Assembly (NCBI GenBank): GCA_964602475.1
Contig: CAZRRN010000007.1
Location: forward strand, 8,563 to 72,562
Length of the DNA: 64,000 bases
From: SZUA-448 sp964602475
GTDB taxonomy: Bacteria > Bacillota > Clostridia > Lachnospirales > Lachnospiraceae
Direction of reading: 5' to 3'
Part shown: piece after piece, positions 36,487-45,010 of the stretch
Numbering within the stretch: position 1 is the stretch's first letter
How the letters are laid out: each line of letters starts with the position of its first letter
The notes under the pieces: model-generated
Seen by the model: only the letters and a program-made list of their open reading frames with translations
Told to the model about the DNA's origin: nothing
The model's database searches: none
Position numbers and translations under genes: made by a program

Positions 36487-37665
36487 ATGAATGCAGAAAA
36501 TTTTATGGAACGCGCTGAGCATGTACTTCTTCATACCTATCAAAGATATCCGATTGTATGGGATCACGGAGAGGGTGCTTATCTATATGATGTAAATGGT
36601 GAAAAATATTTGGACTTTGTTGCAGGAATTGCGGTATTTGCTTTGGGATATGACAATAAGGAATATAATTCCGCATTGCTTTCGCAGGCAGAGAAGCTTT
36701 TGCATACCTCGAATTATTATTACAGTGTTCCGATGACGGAAGCGGCGGAGAAACTGACCAAGGTCTCCGGTATGGACCGGGTTTTCTTTACAAACAGCGG
36801 AGCGGAAGCGGTAGAGGGAGCACTGAAGACTGCACGGCGATATTATTTTAACAAGCATCAAAAGGCAGACAGCGAGATTATTGCCATGAACCATTCCTTC
36901 CATGGAAGAACAATGGGCGCCTTATCGGTAACAGGTACGGAAAAATACCGGGAACCCTTTGAACCGCTGATTGGCGGAGTGGTATTTGCAGAATATAATG
37001 ATCTGGCAGATGTGAAGTCGAAAATAACAAAAAAGACCTGTGCAATTATCCTTGAAACTGTACAGGGCGAGGGTGGAATCCGTCCGGCAACCGAAGAGTT
37101 TCTGACGGGAATCCGAAGGCTTTGTGACGAACATGATATTCTGATGATTCTGGATGAGGTACAATGCGGAATGGGACGTACCGGAACCATGTATGCATTT
37201 CAGCGTTACGGAATTAAACCGGATGTTCTTACAACGGCAAAAGCCCTTGGCTGCGGAGTTCCGGTAGGTGCCTTTCTTATGACGGAAAAAGCTGCCGCGA
37301 TGACGGCAGGAGATCACGGCTCGACCTATGGCGGAAATCCGCTGGTAACAGCAGCCGTTTCGACGGTGCTTGATTTATATGAAAAGATGAATCTGCTTGA
37401 ACATGTCGGCGAAGCAGGGGCATATCTGTATGAGAAGCTGGAAGCATTAATGCAGAGACATACTGTGGTAACGGCACATCGCGGAATCGGACTGATACAG
37501 GGGCTTGAACTGTCGATTCCGGTAAAGGATGTCATTCTGAAGGCAATGGAGCATAAGCTGCTGCTCATCAACGCAGGAACCAACGTCATTCGGTTTGTAC
37601 CGGCACTGGTCATCGAAAAGGAACAGATTGATGAAATGATTTCCATTCTTGAAATCTGTTTATAA
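36487..37665 (+). CDS. argD: Acetylornithine aminotransferase
   Basis: The 392-residue class III PLP enzyme converts acetylglutamate semialdehyde to acetylornithine. Landmarks are FTNSGAEAVEGALKTAR, HSFHGRTMGALSVTG, the ILDEVQCGMGRTG block with the PLP aspartate, and TTAKALGCGVPVGAF with the catalytic lysine. The start at 36487 follows aggaactcaat; the ATG at 36469 lacks a ribosome site. It is the last arginine gene of the unit; argC, whose product feeds this step, is not in the window. Confidence 0.96.
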   Translation: MNAENFMERAEHVLLHTYQRYPIVWDHGEGAYLYDVNGEKYLDFVAGIAVFALGYDNKEYNSALLSQAEKLLHTSNYYYSVPMTEAAEKLTKVSGMDRVFFTNSGAEAVEGALKTARRYYFNKHQKADSEIIAMNHSFHGRTMGALSVTGTEKYREPFEPLIGGVVFAEYNDLADVKSKITKKTCAIILETVQGEGGIRPATEEFLTGIRRLCDEHDILMILDEVQCGMGRTGTMYAFQRYGIKPDVLTTAKALGCGVPVGAFLMTEKAAAMTAGDHGSTYGGNPLVTAAVSTVLDLYEKMNLLEHVGEAGAYLYEKLEALMQRHTVVTAHRGIGLIQGLELSIPVKDVILKAMEHKLLLINAGTNVIRFVPALVIEKEQIDEMISILEICL

Positions 37666-37729
37666 AAGAATAGTTCCATCATGTATAGGCATACTATTAA
37701 TCAGGACCGGTTTGGAAAGGCGGTATGAA

Positions 37730-38179
37730 ATGATAGCATGGCTGATAGCGGTATTATCCGGTGCACTGATGAGTATTCAGGGCGTTTTTAATACAGAGGT
37801 TACTAAGCAGAGCAGTGTGTGGACAACGGCTTCGTTTGTTCAGGCATCTGCTCTTTTCGTATGTATTATTGCGTGGTTTGTAACAGGACGGGAGGGAAAA
37901 TTCAGCGCCCTGCTCCGTGTCACACCGAAATACCTTCTTCTTGGAGGTGTTATCGGAGCAGTCATCACAATGACTGTTATCAAAAGCATGGAGGCACTTG
38001 GTCCCGCAATGGCGGTCATGTTAATTCTTGCGGCACAGCTGATTACATCCTATGTAATTGAACTGTTTGGATTATTTGGCACGGATAAGGTACCTTTTGA
38101 CTGGAAGAAGCTGATAGGGGTTGCACTGGTGGTTGCCGGAATCGCGGTATTTCGGTTGTCGGGAAACCAAAACAGCTGA
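37730..38179 (+). CDS. DMT-superfamily (YdcZ/DUF606) membrane protein
   Basis: The 149-residue protein has five hydrophobic segments and matches the YdcZ half-transporter family (MIAWLIAVLSGALMSIQGVFNTEV; LLLGGVIGAVITMTVIKSMEALGPAMAVMLILAAQLITS; LIGVALVVAGIAVFRL). Such short EmrE-like proteins work as dimers; the substrate is unknown. The start at 37730 follows ggaaagg; longer forms reach into argD without a ribosome site. It trails argD by 64 bases and may be read through from the arginine operon, which would hint at amino acid export, but this is only context. Confidence 0.8.
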   Translation: MIAWLIAVLSGALMSIQGVFNTEVTKQSSVWTTASFVQASALFVCIIAWFVTGREGKFSALLRVTPKYLLLGGVIGAVITMTVIKSMEALGPAMAVMLILAAQLITSYVIELFGLFGTDKVPFDWKKLIGVALVVAGIAVFRLSGNQNS

Positions 38180-38233
38180 TCAGACAAGTAGAACAGGAGA
38201 ATTATCGGTTTGAAGGATAAATGCAGATTGTTC

Positions 38234-38262
38234 TTGAAATTACTGGAAGTTTCCGATACAAT
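38234..38262 (+). promoter_or_regulatory. comEA promoter
   Basis: TTGAAA (38234-38239), 17 bases, TACAAT (38257-38262), about 70 bases ahead of comEA. Confidence 0.6.
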
Positions 38263-38334
38263 AGCATTGTGTTGAGGGACACGGGGGCTGATCAGAATAC
38301 GGATTCTTTATAGACATTCAGAATGGGGGATCGT

Positions 38335-39033
38335 ATGAAAAGATACAGCAGGCTTCGTATCGTCGCGCTGGCGGCAGGTATCCTGACAGCCGGGATTTGT
38401 TACTGTGTATTCTGTTCGGACTCGGAAGAAGAAGCGGTTTATTATATCAAAGCGGATTCCGGATATGAAGAGGCGATACAGGAAGAACCCGAAGGTGATG
38501 AACGAAGCAGCCGGGAACCGACCGGTGGAGCAGGAGCTGATGGGGAACCGACCGGTGGAGCAGGAGTAGGACAGAAATCCGGAACTTCTTCCATATACAT
38601 TCATATATGCGGAGAAGTAGCAAATCCAGGGATATACCGGGTGGAGGAAGGAACAAGAGTTGGCGAGGCAATTCAGATTGCAGGAGGTCTGACCATAGCC
38701 GGGGATGGTGATTATATCAATCAGGCGCGCCGGGTAACGGACGGAGAGAGACTTTATATTCCTTCCAATACAGAACTGTCCGGGCTTACAATAGAGCAGT
38801 ATACATTAGGACAGACAACAGAACAGCAGGAAAGGCTTCCAATCAATATCAATACAGCAACAGCAGAGCAGCTGATGCAGCTGAGCGGAATCGGGGCTCA
38901 GCGCGCACAGGATATCATCCGATACAGGGAAGAGAACGGAGAATTTAAAAGTATAGAAGATATTATGCTGGTAAGCGGAATTAAAAATGCCGCTTTTCAA
39001 AAGATTTGTGAAGATATCACGGTAAATAATTAA
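38335..39033 (+). CDS. comEA: ComEA DNA receptor
   Basis: The 232-residue protein has an N-terminal membrane anchor, a low-complexity acidic linker with a repeated EPTGGAG unit, an SLBB domain (IYIHICGEVANPGIYRVEEGTRVGEAIQIAGG) and a C-terminal helix-hairpin-helix pair (ININTATAEQLMQLSGIGAQRAQDII). ComEA binds double-stranded DNA outside the membrane and hands it to ComEC. The start at 38335 follows tgggggatc. ComEC is coded 3.2 kb downstream, beyond a two-component system and a GerMN gene. Gaps are small, so all five may be one operon. Confidence 0.93.
   Translation: MKRYSRLRIVALAAGILTAGICYCVFCSDSEEEAVYYIKADSGYEEAIQEEPEGDERSSREPTGGAGADGEPTGGAGVGQKSGTSSIYIHICGEVANPGIYRVEEGTRVGEAIQIAGGLTIAGDGDYINQARRVTDGERLYIPSNTELSGLTIEQYTLGQTTEQQERLPININTATAEQLMQLSGIGAQRAQDIIRYREENGEFKSIEDIMLVSGIKNAAFQKICEDITVNN
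38513..38566 (+). repeat. 24-bp direct repeat in comEA
   Basis: Two exact 24-bp copies (38513-38536 and 38543-38566), 30 bases apart, code for the doubled EPTGGAG linker between the ComEA anchor and its SLBB domain. Confidence 0.85.
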
Positions 39034-39108
39034 TAAGAGAAAAGCATGGGATGAGCTTGCCTTTCAACGCAGATCAAGTCGGAGAGAAGCTCCGTCGTGG
39101 AGGAAGAT

Positions 39109-39795
39109 ATGGGAAAATGTGTTCTGGTAGTCGATGATGAACGATTGATTGTAAAGGGAATCCGGTTCAGCCTGGAGCAGGATGGGATGGAAGTTGATTG
39201 TGCTTATGACGGAGAAGAGGCAGTCGAAGCTGCAAAGCAGAAAGAATATGACATGGTTCTTCTGGATGTTATGCTCCCAAAGCTGACTGGATTTGAAGTA
39301 TGCCAGCAGATCCGTGAGTTTTCTAACATGCCGATTATAATGCTGACAGCCAAGGGGGACGATATGGATAAGATTCTCGGGCTGGAATACGGAGCAGATG
39401 ATTATATTACAAAGCCGTTCAATATTCTGGAGGTTAAGGCGAGAATTAAAGCAATTCTGCGGAGAAATACAAAGGCAGATGTCGGAAGTGAAAATCGTGT
39501 GGTCGAATGCAATGATCTGAAGTTGAATTGCGAAAGCCGGAGGGTCTATGTGAAAGAACGGGAAGTCGGTCTGACAGCGAAGGAATTTGATGTTCTTGAG
39601 CTTTTGATATTTAATCCAAATAAAGTATACAGCCGTGAAAATCTGCTGAATATTGTCTGGGGTTATGACTATCCGGGCGATGTCCGTACCGTGGATGTAC
39701 ATATACGGCGCTTACGGGAAAAGATTGAAGAGAATCCAAGCGAGCCGCGATATGTACACACAAAGTGGGGGGTAGGTTATTATTTCCAGGATTAA
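39109..39795 (+). CDS. OmpR/PhoB-type response regulator
   Basis: The 228-residue regulator has a receiver domain with acidic pocket VVDDE, phospho-acceptor Asp53 in LLDVMLP and Lys in ITKPF. A C-terminal winged helix (LTAKEFDVLELLIFNPNKVYSRENLLNIVWGYDYPGDVRTVDVHIRRLREKI) binds DNA. The start at 39109 follows ggaggaagat. It is paired with the kinase at 39809, whose start is almost at this stop. Target genes are unknown; the location inside a competence gene row suggests a link to envelope or DNA uptake control, as inference. Confidence 0.94.
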   Translation: MGKCVLVVDDERLIVKGIRFSLEQDGMEVDCAYDGEEAVEAAKQKEYDMVLLDVMLPKLTGFEVCQQIREFSNMPIIMLTAKGDDMDKILGLEYGADDYITKPFNILEVKARIKAILRRNTKADVGSENRVVECNDLKLNCESRRVYVKEREVGLTAKEFDVLELLIFNPNKVYSRENLLNIVWGYDYPGDVRTVDVHIRRLREKIEENPSEPRYVHTKWGVGYYFQD

Positions 39796-39808
39796 GAAAA
39801 AATTCAAA

Positions 39809-41215
39809 TTGCTGACCAGTATGCGTCTTCATGTCATTCTTGCATTTTATCTTACACTGATGGCAGTAATGTTTCTCGTTGCCTTTGTTCTCAGGGCGCA
39901 GGTAAGAGAGACCGAGATTGAAAGGACAGAACAGGAAGTAAGAACCTATGCCGGTACGGTTTTGAATCAGATCGGAGCAATCGGGGGGCTGCAGTCAGCA
40001 TTAACGGACACAATGATTACGGAGCTGCATCAGGCTGCGCTGATCTATGAAGGCAGAATACTTGTTGTTGACAGTTCTTTGAATGTACTTGTGGATACCT
40101 ATGATATGGAGATTGGAAAGACACTGATCTCTGAGGAAGCGATACTTTCGGTACGCGGAGAAAGCAGTACATACCGAAGTTTTAAGGAACGATATATGGA
40201 GCTTTCCCTGCCAATTACAGAAAGTGTATCGGGGACTGTGATTGGTGTTTTTTTGATACGGATTTCCCTTACGGATATTGCTTTACTGCAGAATACGCTT
40301 GATCGGACAATCGGACTGCTTCTTTCTTTTATTGGCGTGGTACTTTTTGTATTTATCCTGATTTATTCCAGACATCTGACAAAACCGCTGAAGAAGATAT
40401 CCTCGACAATTGCGCAGGTTACGGAAGGCACAATGGAAGAGAAGGTATCCATTCATGGGTATTATGAAATTGAACAGATTTCTGATTCCTTTAACATTAT
40501 GCTGGAGCAGCTGAATAAGATTGAAGAATCGCGGCAGGAATTCGTAGCGAATGTTTCTCATGAGCTGAAGACACCGATGACATCAATCAAGGTGCTTGCG
40601 GATTCACTTTTAATGCAGGAAAGTGTTCCGGAGCCTCTGTACCGGGAGTTTTTAACCGATATCAATGAAGAGATTGAACGGGAGAACAAAATCATTACAG
40701 ACTTGCTTTCGTTAGTCAAGCTGGATCAGAAAGCGGGAGTAATGCATATTGCCCAGGTAAGTATAAACGATCTGCTTGAGATTATCTTGAAGCGGCTGAA
40801 ACCAATTGCCAAGAAACAGAACATCGAGATGATTTATGAAAGCTTTCGAAACGTACTGGCAGAAGTAGATGAGGTTAAGCTTTCGCTTGCTCTTTCCAAT
40901 CTGATTGAGAATGCCGTTAAATATAATGTTCCGGGCGGCTGGGTTAAGGTATCGCTGAATTCCGACCATAAGTATTTTTACCTGCGCGTCGCGGATTCAG
41001 GAATCGGAATACCGGAGGAAGAACAGGCCCATATATTCGAGCGGTTTTACCGTGTGGACAAGACGAGAGCAAGAACCACGGGAGGAACCGGACTCGGACT
41101 TGCAATCACAAGAGAGGTTGTGTTGATGCATAAGGGAACAATCAAGCTGTTCAGCCGTGAAAATGAGGGTGCTATGTTTACACTTAGAATACCGCTCAGC
41201 TTTATTGCTGGATAA
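39809..41215 (+). CDS. HAMP-containing sensor histidine kinase
   Basis: The 468-residue kinase has two transmembrane helices (about 7-30 and 168-188) around an extracytoplasmic PAS/Cache-like sensor of about 135 residues. A HAMP domain, HisKA with the phosphorylated His251 in NVSHELKTPMT, and an HATPase domain (NLIENAVKYN, DSGIGIPEEE, GGTGLGLAIT) follow. The signal is unknown. The start is uncertain: TTG 39809 and ATG 39821 lack a ribosome site, while ggggggtagg at 39767-39776 would serve an ATT codon at 39779 or 39782 that adds RIKKKFK-type basic residues. This would overlap the regulator stop and couple the two genes. Confidence 0.92.
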   Translation: MLTSMRLHVILAFYLTLMAVMFLVAFVLRAQVRETEIERTEQEVRTYAGTVLNQIGAIGGLQSALTDTMITELHQAALIYEGRILVVDSSLNVLVDTYDMEIGKTLISEEAILSVRGESSTYRSFKERYMELSLPITESVSGTVIGVFLIRISLTDIALLQNTLDRTIGLLLSFIGVVLFVFILIYSRHLTKPLKKISSTIAQVTEGTMEEKVSIHGYYEIEQISDSFNIMLEQLNKIEESRQEFVANVSHELKTPMTSIKVLADSLLMQESVPEPLYREFLTDINEEIERENKIITDLLSLVKLDQKAGVMHIAQVSINDLLEIILKRLKPIAKKQNIEMIYESFRNVLAEVDEVKLSLALSNLIENAVKYNVPGGWVKVSLNSDHKYFYLRVADSGIGIPEEEQAHIFERFYRVDKTRARTTGGTGLGLAITREVVLMHKGTIKLFSRENEGAMFTLRIPLSFIAG

Positions 41216-41248
41216 GACGGAAAGTCAACCGAAGAATCGAGGCAGAAG

Positions 41249-42217
41249 GTGCAGATTTTCAACAGAAAGGAAAAGCATAAGGGTATGACCGGACAGCTGC
41301 GTTTGGTTACGGCAGAGTTTCTTTTCTGTACTTTTTTCTGCTTTCTGACTGCTTGTACTACGCAGGATGTTTCTGTTACACTGAGCAGCCAGATTTATTA
41401 TGTTACAGTGGACGAAACAAGGGTTGTAAGCGAGGGGTACGATGCGCAGGAGGAGACAACGGAAGCGCTGGTGGAAGAATTTATTGCCCAGCTTGACAGA
41501 CAGCCGGTCAATTCTGCATACCGGATGGCAAAGCCGCAGAATGTGCAGATTCTTGATTATTCCATTGGCGTAGATCATCAGCTGACATTGTTTTTTAGTC
41601 AGGAATACAGTGAAATGAGTGGAATTGCAGAGATCTTAAGCCGTGCTGCTATTGTGAAGACGTTATGCCAGATTAAAGATATCGATTATATTGAATTTTA
41701 CGTAAATGGTCAGCCTCTGATGAAATCCACGGAACAGCCGATTGGGTTTATGACAGCGGAGGACTTTATTGACAATACGGGCGCAGAGACGAATTACCGC
41801 CAGATTGCATATGTTTGTGTATATTACGCAAATGAGAGCGGCGACAGACTGAAGGAAGCCCACTTAAGAATCGAGTTTGAGGGAACACGAACTCAGGAGC
41901 AGCTGGTGATGGAACAGCTGATCAATGGTCCGATTCCGGAGCTTACCGGAATGTACCCGACATTGTCGGAGAATACTGCAGTCAATAAAATCACTACAAG
42001 CAGCGGAATCTGTTATGTGGATCTGAACAGTTCTTTTCTGAGTAAACTTAGCTCCGTAACTGAAGAAGTCGCCGTTTATTCGGTAGTCAATTCGCTGGTT
42101 GAGCTTTCTTCTGTGAATCAGGTACAGATTACTATTGATGGGAAGGAACGTCATTTATATCAGAGCATCGATATAAGCAGCCTGTTGGAACGAAAACTGG
42201 AACTCATCGAAGAATAG
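41249..42217 (+). CDS. GerMN-domain lipoprotein
   Basis: The 322-residue protein has a signal ending in the lipobox FLTAC, then two GerMN domains (about 55-165 and 185-310), the second with LIEFEGTRTQEQLVMEQLINGPIPELTGMYPTLSENT. GerMN domains occur in B. subtilis GerM, needed for spore engulfment and germination, and in LpqB-type partners of sensor kinases such as actinobacterial MtrB. Lying directly after a sensor kinase gene it could tune that kinase, which is inference. The start may be GTG 41249 or ATG 41285 (site aaggg). Confidence 0.85.
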   Translation: MQIFNRKEKHKGMTGQLRLVTAEFLFCTFFCFLTACTTQDVSVTLSSQIYYVTVDETRVVSEGYDAQEETTEALVEEFIAQLDRQPVNSAYRMAKPQNVQILDYSIGVDHQLTLFFSQEYSEMSGIAEILSRAAIVKTLCQIKDIDYIEFYVNGQPLMKSTEQPIGFMTAEDFIDNTGAETNYRQIAYVCVYYANESGDRLKEAHLRIEFEGTRTQEQLVMEQLINGPIPELTGMYPTLSENTAVNKITTSSGICYVDLNSSFLSKLSSVTEEVAVYSVVNSLVELSSVNQVQITIDGKERHLYQSIDISSLLERKLELIEE

Positions 42218-42224
42218 AGATAAC

Positions 42225-42240
42225 GAGCACGGGAGTGCTC
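42225..42240 (+). other. Short hairpin between the GerMN gene and comEC
   Basis: A 6-bp perfect stem (gagcac / gtgctc) with a GGGA tetraloop sits 12 bases before the comEC start. It has no U-tract, so it is not a terminator; it may tune translation or mRNA processing. Confidence 0.4.
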
Positions 42241-42252
42241 ATTGAGGAGAAT

Positions 42253-44826
42253 ATGATAAAAAGGCCGCTTCTTTGGATGCTGGTCGCATATTGTGCGGGA
42301 ATTTGTTTCAGTGGACGACCGCTTCCCGTAGCAACGGCCGTCTTTTTTATTTACCTTACGGGAGGAATTCTATATTATAAGAAACCTTCAATTAGGCGGC
42401 TGCTGCGAAAGAACAACCGCTTTTTAGTGTACCTTCTGGCTGCTCTGTTGCTCGGCTGCCTACTGGCATGGAATCAGCAGAAGCCCTATAAAATTGACGG
42501 CAAACTGCTTGTACGGCAGGATGCAACCGTTCATGGAACGGTTGTTTCCATAGAGCGTTCCGGAGACGGAGAGCGCGTTCTGCTGAAAGATGCAGTAATG
42601 GAACTAGGTGACGAGGTTTACTGTGAAGGAAAGATTCTGCTTTGGACATCATCCGCCGCAGGCGTAAGGCTTGGAAACCGGATTACTTCATATGGAAAAG
42701 CAAGTCCGCTTAACAAAGCCGAGAACAAAGGACAATTCGATGAATGGACTTACCGGCGTGCAGAGTGGGTTGCCTGCCGTTTTACAAGTGAGAAACTGGA
42801 AATCACAGATGTTCGTGTTCATTATATCAGACAATGGTTTATGGAAGTCAGAAACCGGCTTGAGGAGATTTATTTTCAGATTCTTCCGGAGAAACATGCA
42901 GGAATTCTGGACGCTATATTACTTGGAAACCGCACACTGTTAGAGGATGAGACGAAGACGCTGTACAGCAGGAACGGAATTGCACATATTCTTGCAATCT
43001 CGGGACTACATATTTCGCTGCTCGGAATGGGGTTGTATACACTGCTGCGGCGTTACGGAAGTCCGCTCCTTATTACAGCGGTGCTGACGGTTCTGCTTCT
43101 TGTATTCTATGGGTTTTTGACGCAGTTTGGAATCTCAACAGCACGGGCGGTCGGGATGCTTATTCTTGCAATGGCTGCGAAGTTGCTCGGAAGAAGCTAT
43201 GATTCGCGGACCGCCGCCGCCATATGTGCATTCGGGGTACTGCTGATACAGCCAATGCAGCTGTACCAGGCAGGTTTTTTGCTATCCTATGCTGCCGCCT
43301 TTGGAATCTCCTATGCGGCAGGTGAATTACGTAAAATGAAACTGGACGGCGGAATCAAGGGAGAAAAGAAAACACGATACACAGGAGTTTCGTTAAGTTT
43401 GAAACTTCGTTTTAAGGAAGATTGCCGGGAGACTCTTCGAAAGCTGCGGGCTGTGATTCTGTCGGGGGTTTCGGTTCAACTGATTACGATTCCGATTATC
43501 TTAAATACCTACTATGAACTTCCTGTCTGTTCTCTGCCAGTCAATCTTTTTGTGGTACCGCTACTGTCGGTGCTGGTTCTGCTCGGAATGACGGCAGGTC
43601 CGATTGCTCTGCTGTCATTTCGAACGGGGCGCTTTCTTGCCGGTGGGGTTTACTACATTCTGGAATTCTACGAATGGCTTTGCGAACGAACCGCACAGCT
43701 TCCGGCACCTGTTTTTCTATATGGAAAGCCGGAGCCTGTTCGCATTTTTCTGTATTACACAGTTATTGTCGGATTCTTTCTTTTGGCGGCACAGCTTGGA
43801 AAAAGATACCAGCGAAACAAAAACAGAAAGCATATTTACCGCAGATACAGCGTGCTGATTTTATTATTACTCCCGGTTGTCCTGATAAAGATACCTTTGA
43901 AGGAACTGAAGATTGATTTTCTGTCCGTTGGACAGGGTGACTGCTGTGTGATTCAAAGCCCGGAGCAGCGAAGCTACCTGGTGGACTGCGGAAGTCTGGA
44001 TGTTAATGAAACCGGAAGATATCGTCTGACTCCATTTTTAAAATCCGAAGGTATTTCAGAGCTTGAAGCGGTATTTTTGTCTCATATGGATGCAGATCAT
44101 GTGAAAGGGGTGGTGGAATTGATGGAAACTTTACCGGACAGCCCTGCCGAGTACTCCGGTACCTTTGTAAAAAAGCAGGAATCCTATCACGGGGATGTTC
44201 TGATTCGTAAATTGATTTTTACAGCGGCAGCAAATGAAGAGGATACCTGCAGCGAATTGAAATTGCTGGCAGAACGGAAAGGAATTGAGGTGCTGTCAAT
44301 CGCTGCAGGGGATTTTATACAGGACGGGGAACTGCTGCTGCAGTGTCTGTTCCCGGAGAAAAGACAACAGTTTACCACGCAAAATGCAGCTTCTATGATC
44401 CTTCTGCTACGTTACGGGGGAGTCGAGTTCTACCTGACCGGAGATACGGAGCGGGAAGGTGAAGAGGCAGTTCAAAAAAGCCTTTCGCTCCGCACTGTGC
44501 AGAGCTCTGTAACAGAAAAAGATAATTTTTTGAACATTAACCCGATTACCTTCAGAATTCTAAAGGTCGCACATCACGGATCGAAAAATGCAAGTTCACA
44601 GGAATTTCTTTCTGCACTTCTGCCGGATGTTGCCGTAATTTCCTGCGGACGCAACAACCGGTACGGTCATCCGCATGCAGAGCTGCTGGAACGTTTGGAT
44701 ACCACGGGCTGTATTTCCTACATAACAGCAAAGCAGGGGATGATCCGAATCAGGGTAAAAAAACGGAAGGAAAGAACCCGAATTGCATTTTGGTCATTTT
44801 CCAAAACACTTATGTGCGCTGATTAG
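42253..44826 (+). CDS. comEC: ComEC/Rec2 DNA uptake channel
   Basis: The 857-residue protein imports single-stranded DNA in transformation. It has N-terminal membrane helices, an OB-like DUF4131 part (residues 80-170), a central competence domain of many helices (ILDAILLGNRTLLEDETKTLYSRNGIAHILAISGLHISLLGMG) and a C-terminal metallo-beta-lactamase-like domain (IDFLSVGQGDCCVIQ; LSHMDADHVKG; YLTGDTEREGE; VAHHGSKNASS). The MBL metal motif HxDxDH is intact, so a nuclease role is possible. The start at 42253 has gaggagaat; a GTG at 42235 lies in the hairpin. It ends the comEA-comEC row. Confidence 0.94.
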   Translation: MIKRPLLWMLVAYCAGICFSGRPLPVATAVFFIYLTGGILYYKKPSIRRLLRKNNRFLVYLLAALLLGCLLAWNQQKPYKIDGKLLVRQDATVHGTVVSIERSGDGERVLLKDAVMELGDEVYCEGKILLWTSSAAGVRLGNRITSYGKASPLNKAENKGQFDEWTYRRAEWVACRFTSEKLEITDVRVHYIRQWFMEVRNRLEEIYFQILPEKHAGILDAILLGNRTLLEDETKTLYSRNGIAHILAISGLHISLLGMGLYTLLRRYGSPLLITAVLTVLLLVFYGFLTQFGISTARAVGMLILAMAAKLLGRSYDSRTAAAICAFGVLLIQPMQLYQAGFLLSYAAAFGISYAAGELRKMKLDGGIKGEKKTRYTGVSLSLKLRFKEDCRETLRKLRAVILSGVSVQLITIPIILNTYYELPVCSLPVNLFVVPLLSVLVLLGMTAGPIALLSFRTGRFLAGGVYYILEFYEWLCERTAQLPAPVFLYGKPEPVRIFLYYTVIVGFFLLAAQLGKRYQRNKNRKHIYRRYSVLILLLLPVVLIKIPLKELKIDFLSVGQGDCCVIQSPEQRSYLVDCGSLDVNETGRYRLTPFLKSEGISELEAVFLSHMDADHVKGVVELMETLPDSPAEYSGTFVKKQESYHGDVLIRKLIFTAAANEEDTCSELKLLAERKGIEVLSIAAGDFIQDGELLLQCLFPEKRQQFTTQNAASMILLLRYGGVEFYLTGDTEREGEEAVQKSLSLRTVQSSVTEKDNFLNINPITFRILKVAHHGSKNASSQEFLSALLPDVAVISCGRNNRYGHPHAELLERLDTTGCISYITAKQGMIRIRVKKRKERTRIAFWSFSKTLMCAD

Positions 44827-44896
44827 AAACTCAAGAATAAAAATGTCTGTCCGGTACGGAAATTGAGAATTTATTCATCTTTTATGAGAAAATTTG

Positions 44897-44925
44897 TAGA
44901 CAGAAAAAATCAATTGTGGTATGGT
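44897..44925 (+). promoter_or_regulatory. Possible promoter for the class I aminotransferase
   Basis: TAGACA (44897-44902), 17 bases, TATGGT (44920-44925). Its transcript would begin just before the long leader hairpin at 44945-44994. Confidence 0.4.
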
Positions 44926-44944
44926 GTTAAGAAGTATTTTTAAG

Positions 44945-44994
44945 TAAAGAGTACGTTACTGCACGTGTGTATCGGTAAGCTTGTGTACTCTTTA
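44945..44994 (+). promoter_or_regulatory. Leader hairpin ahead of the aminotransferase gene
   Basis: A perfect 10-bp inverted repeat (TAAAGAGTAC at 44945-44954, GTACTCTTTA at 44985-44994) encloses 30 bases, inside which ttac and gtaa can also pair. The right arm ends 6 bases before the ribosome site ggagg. It may affect translation or mRNA stability; no known riboswitch class was recognised. Confidence 0.4.
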
Positions 44995-45010
44995 TAAAAT
45001 GGAGGAAGCT

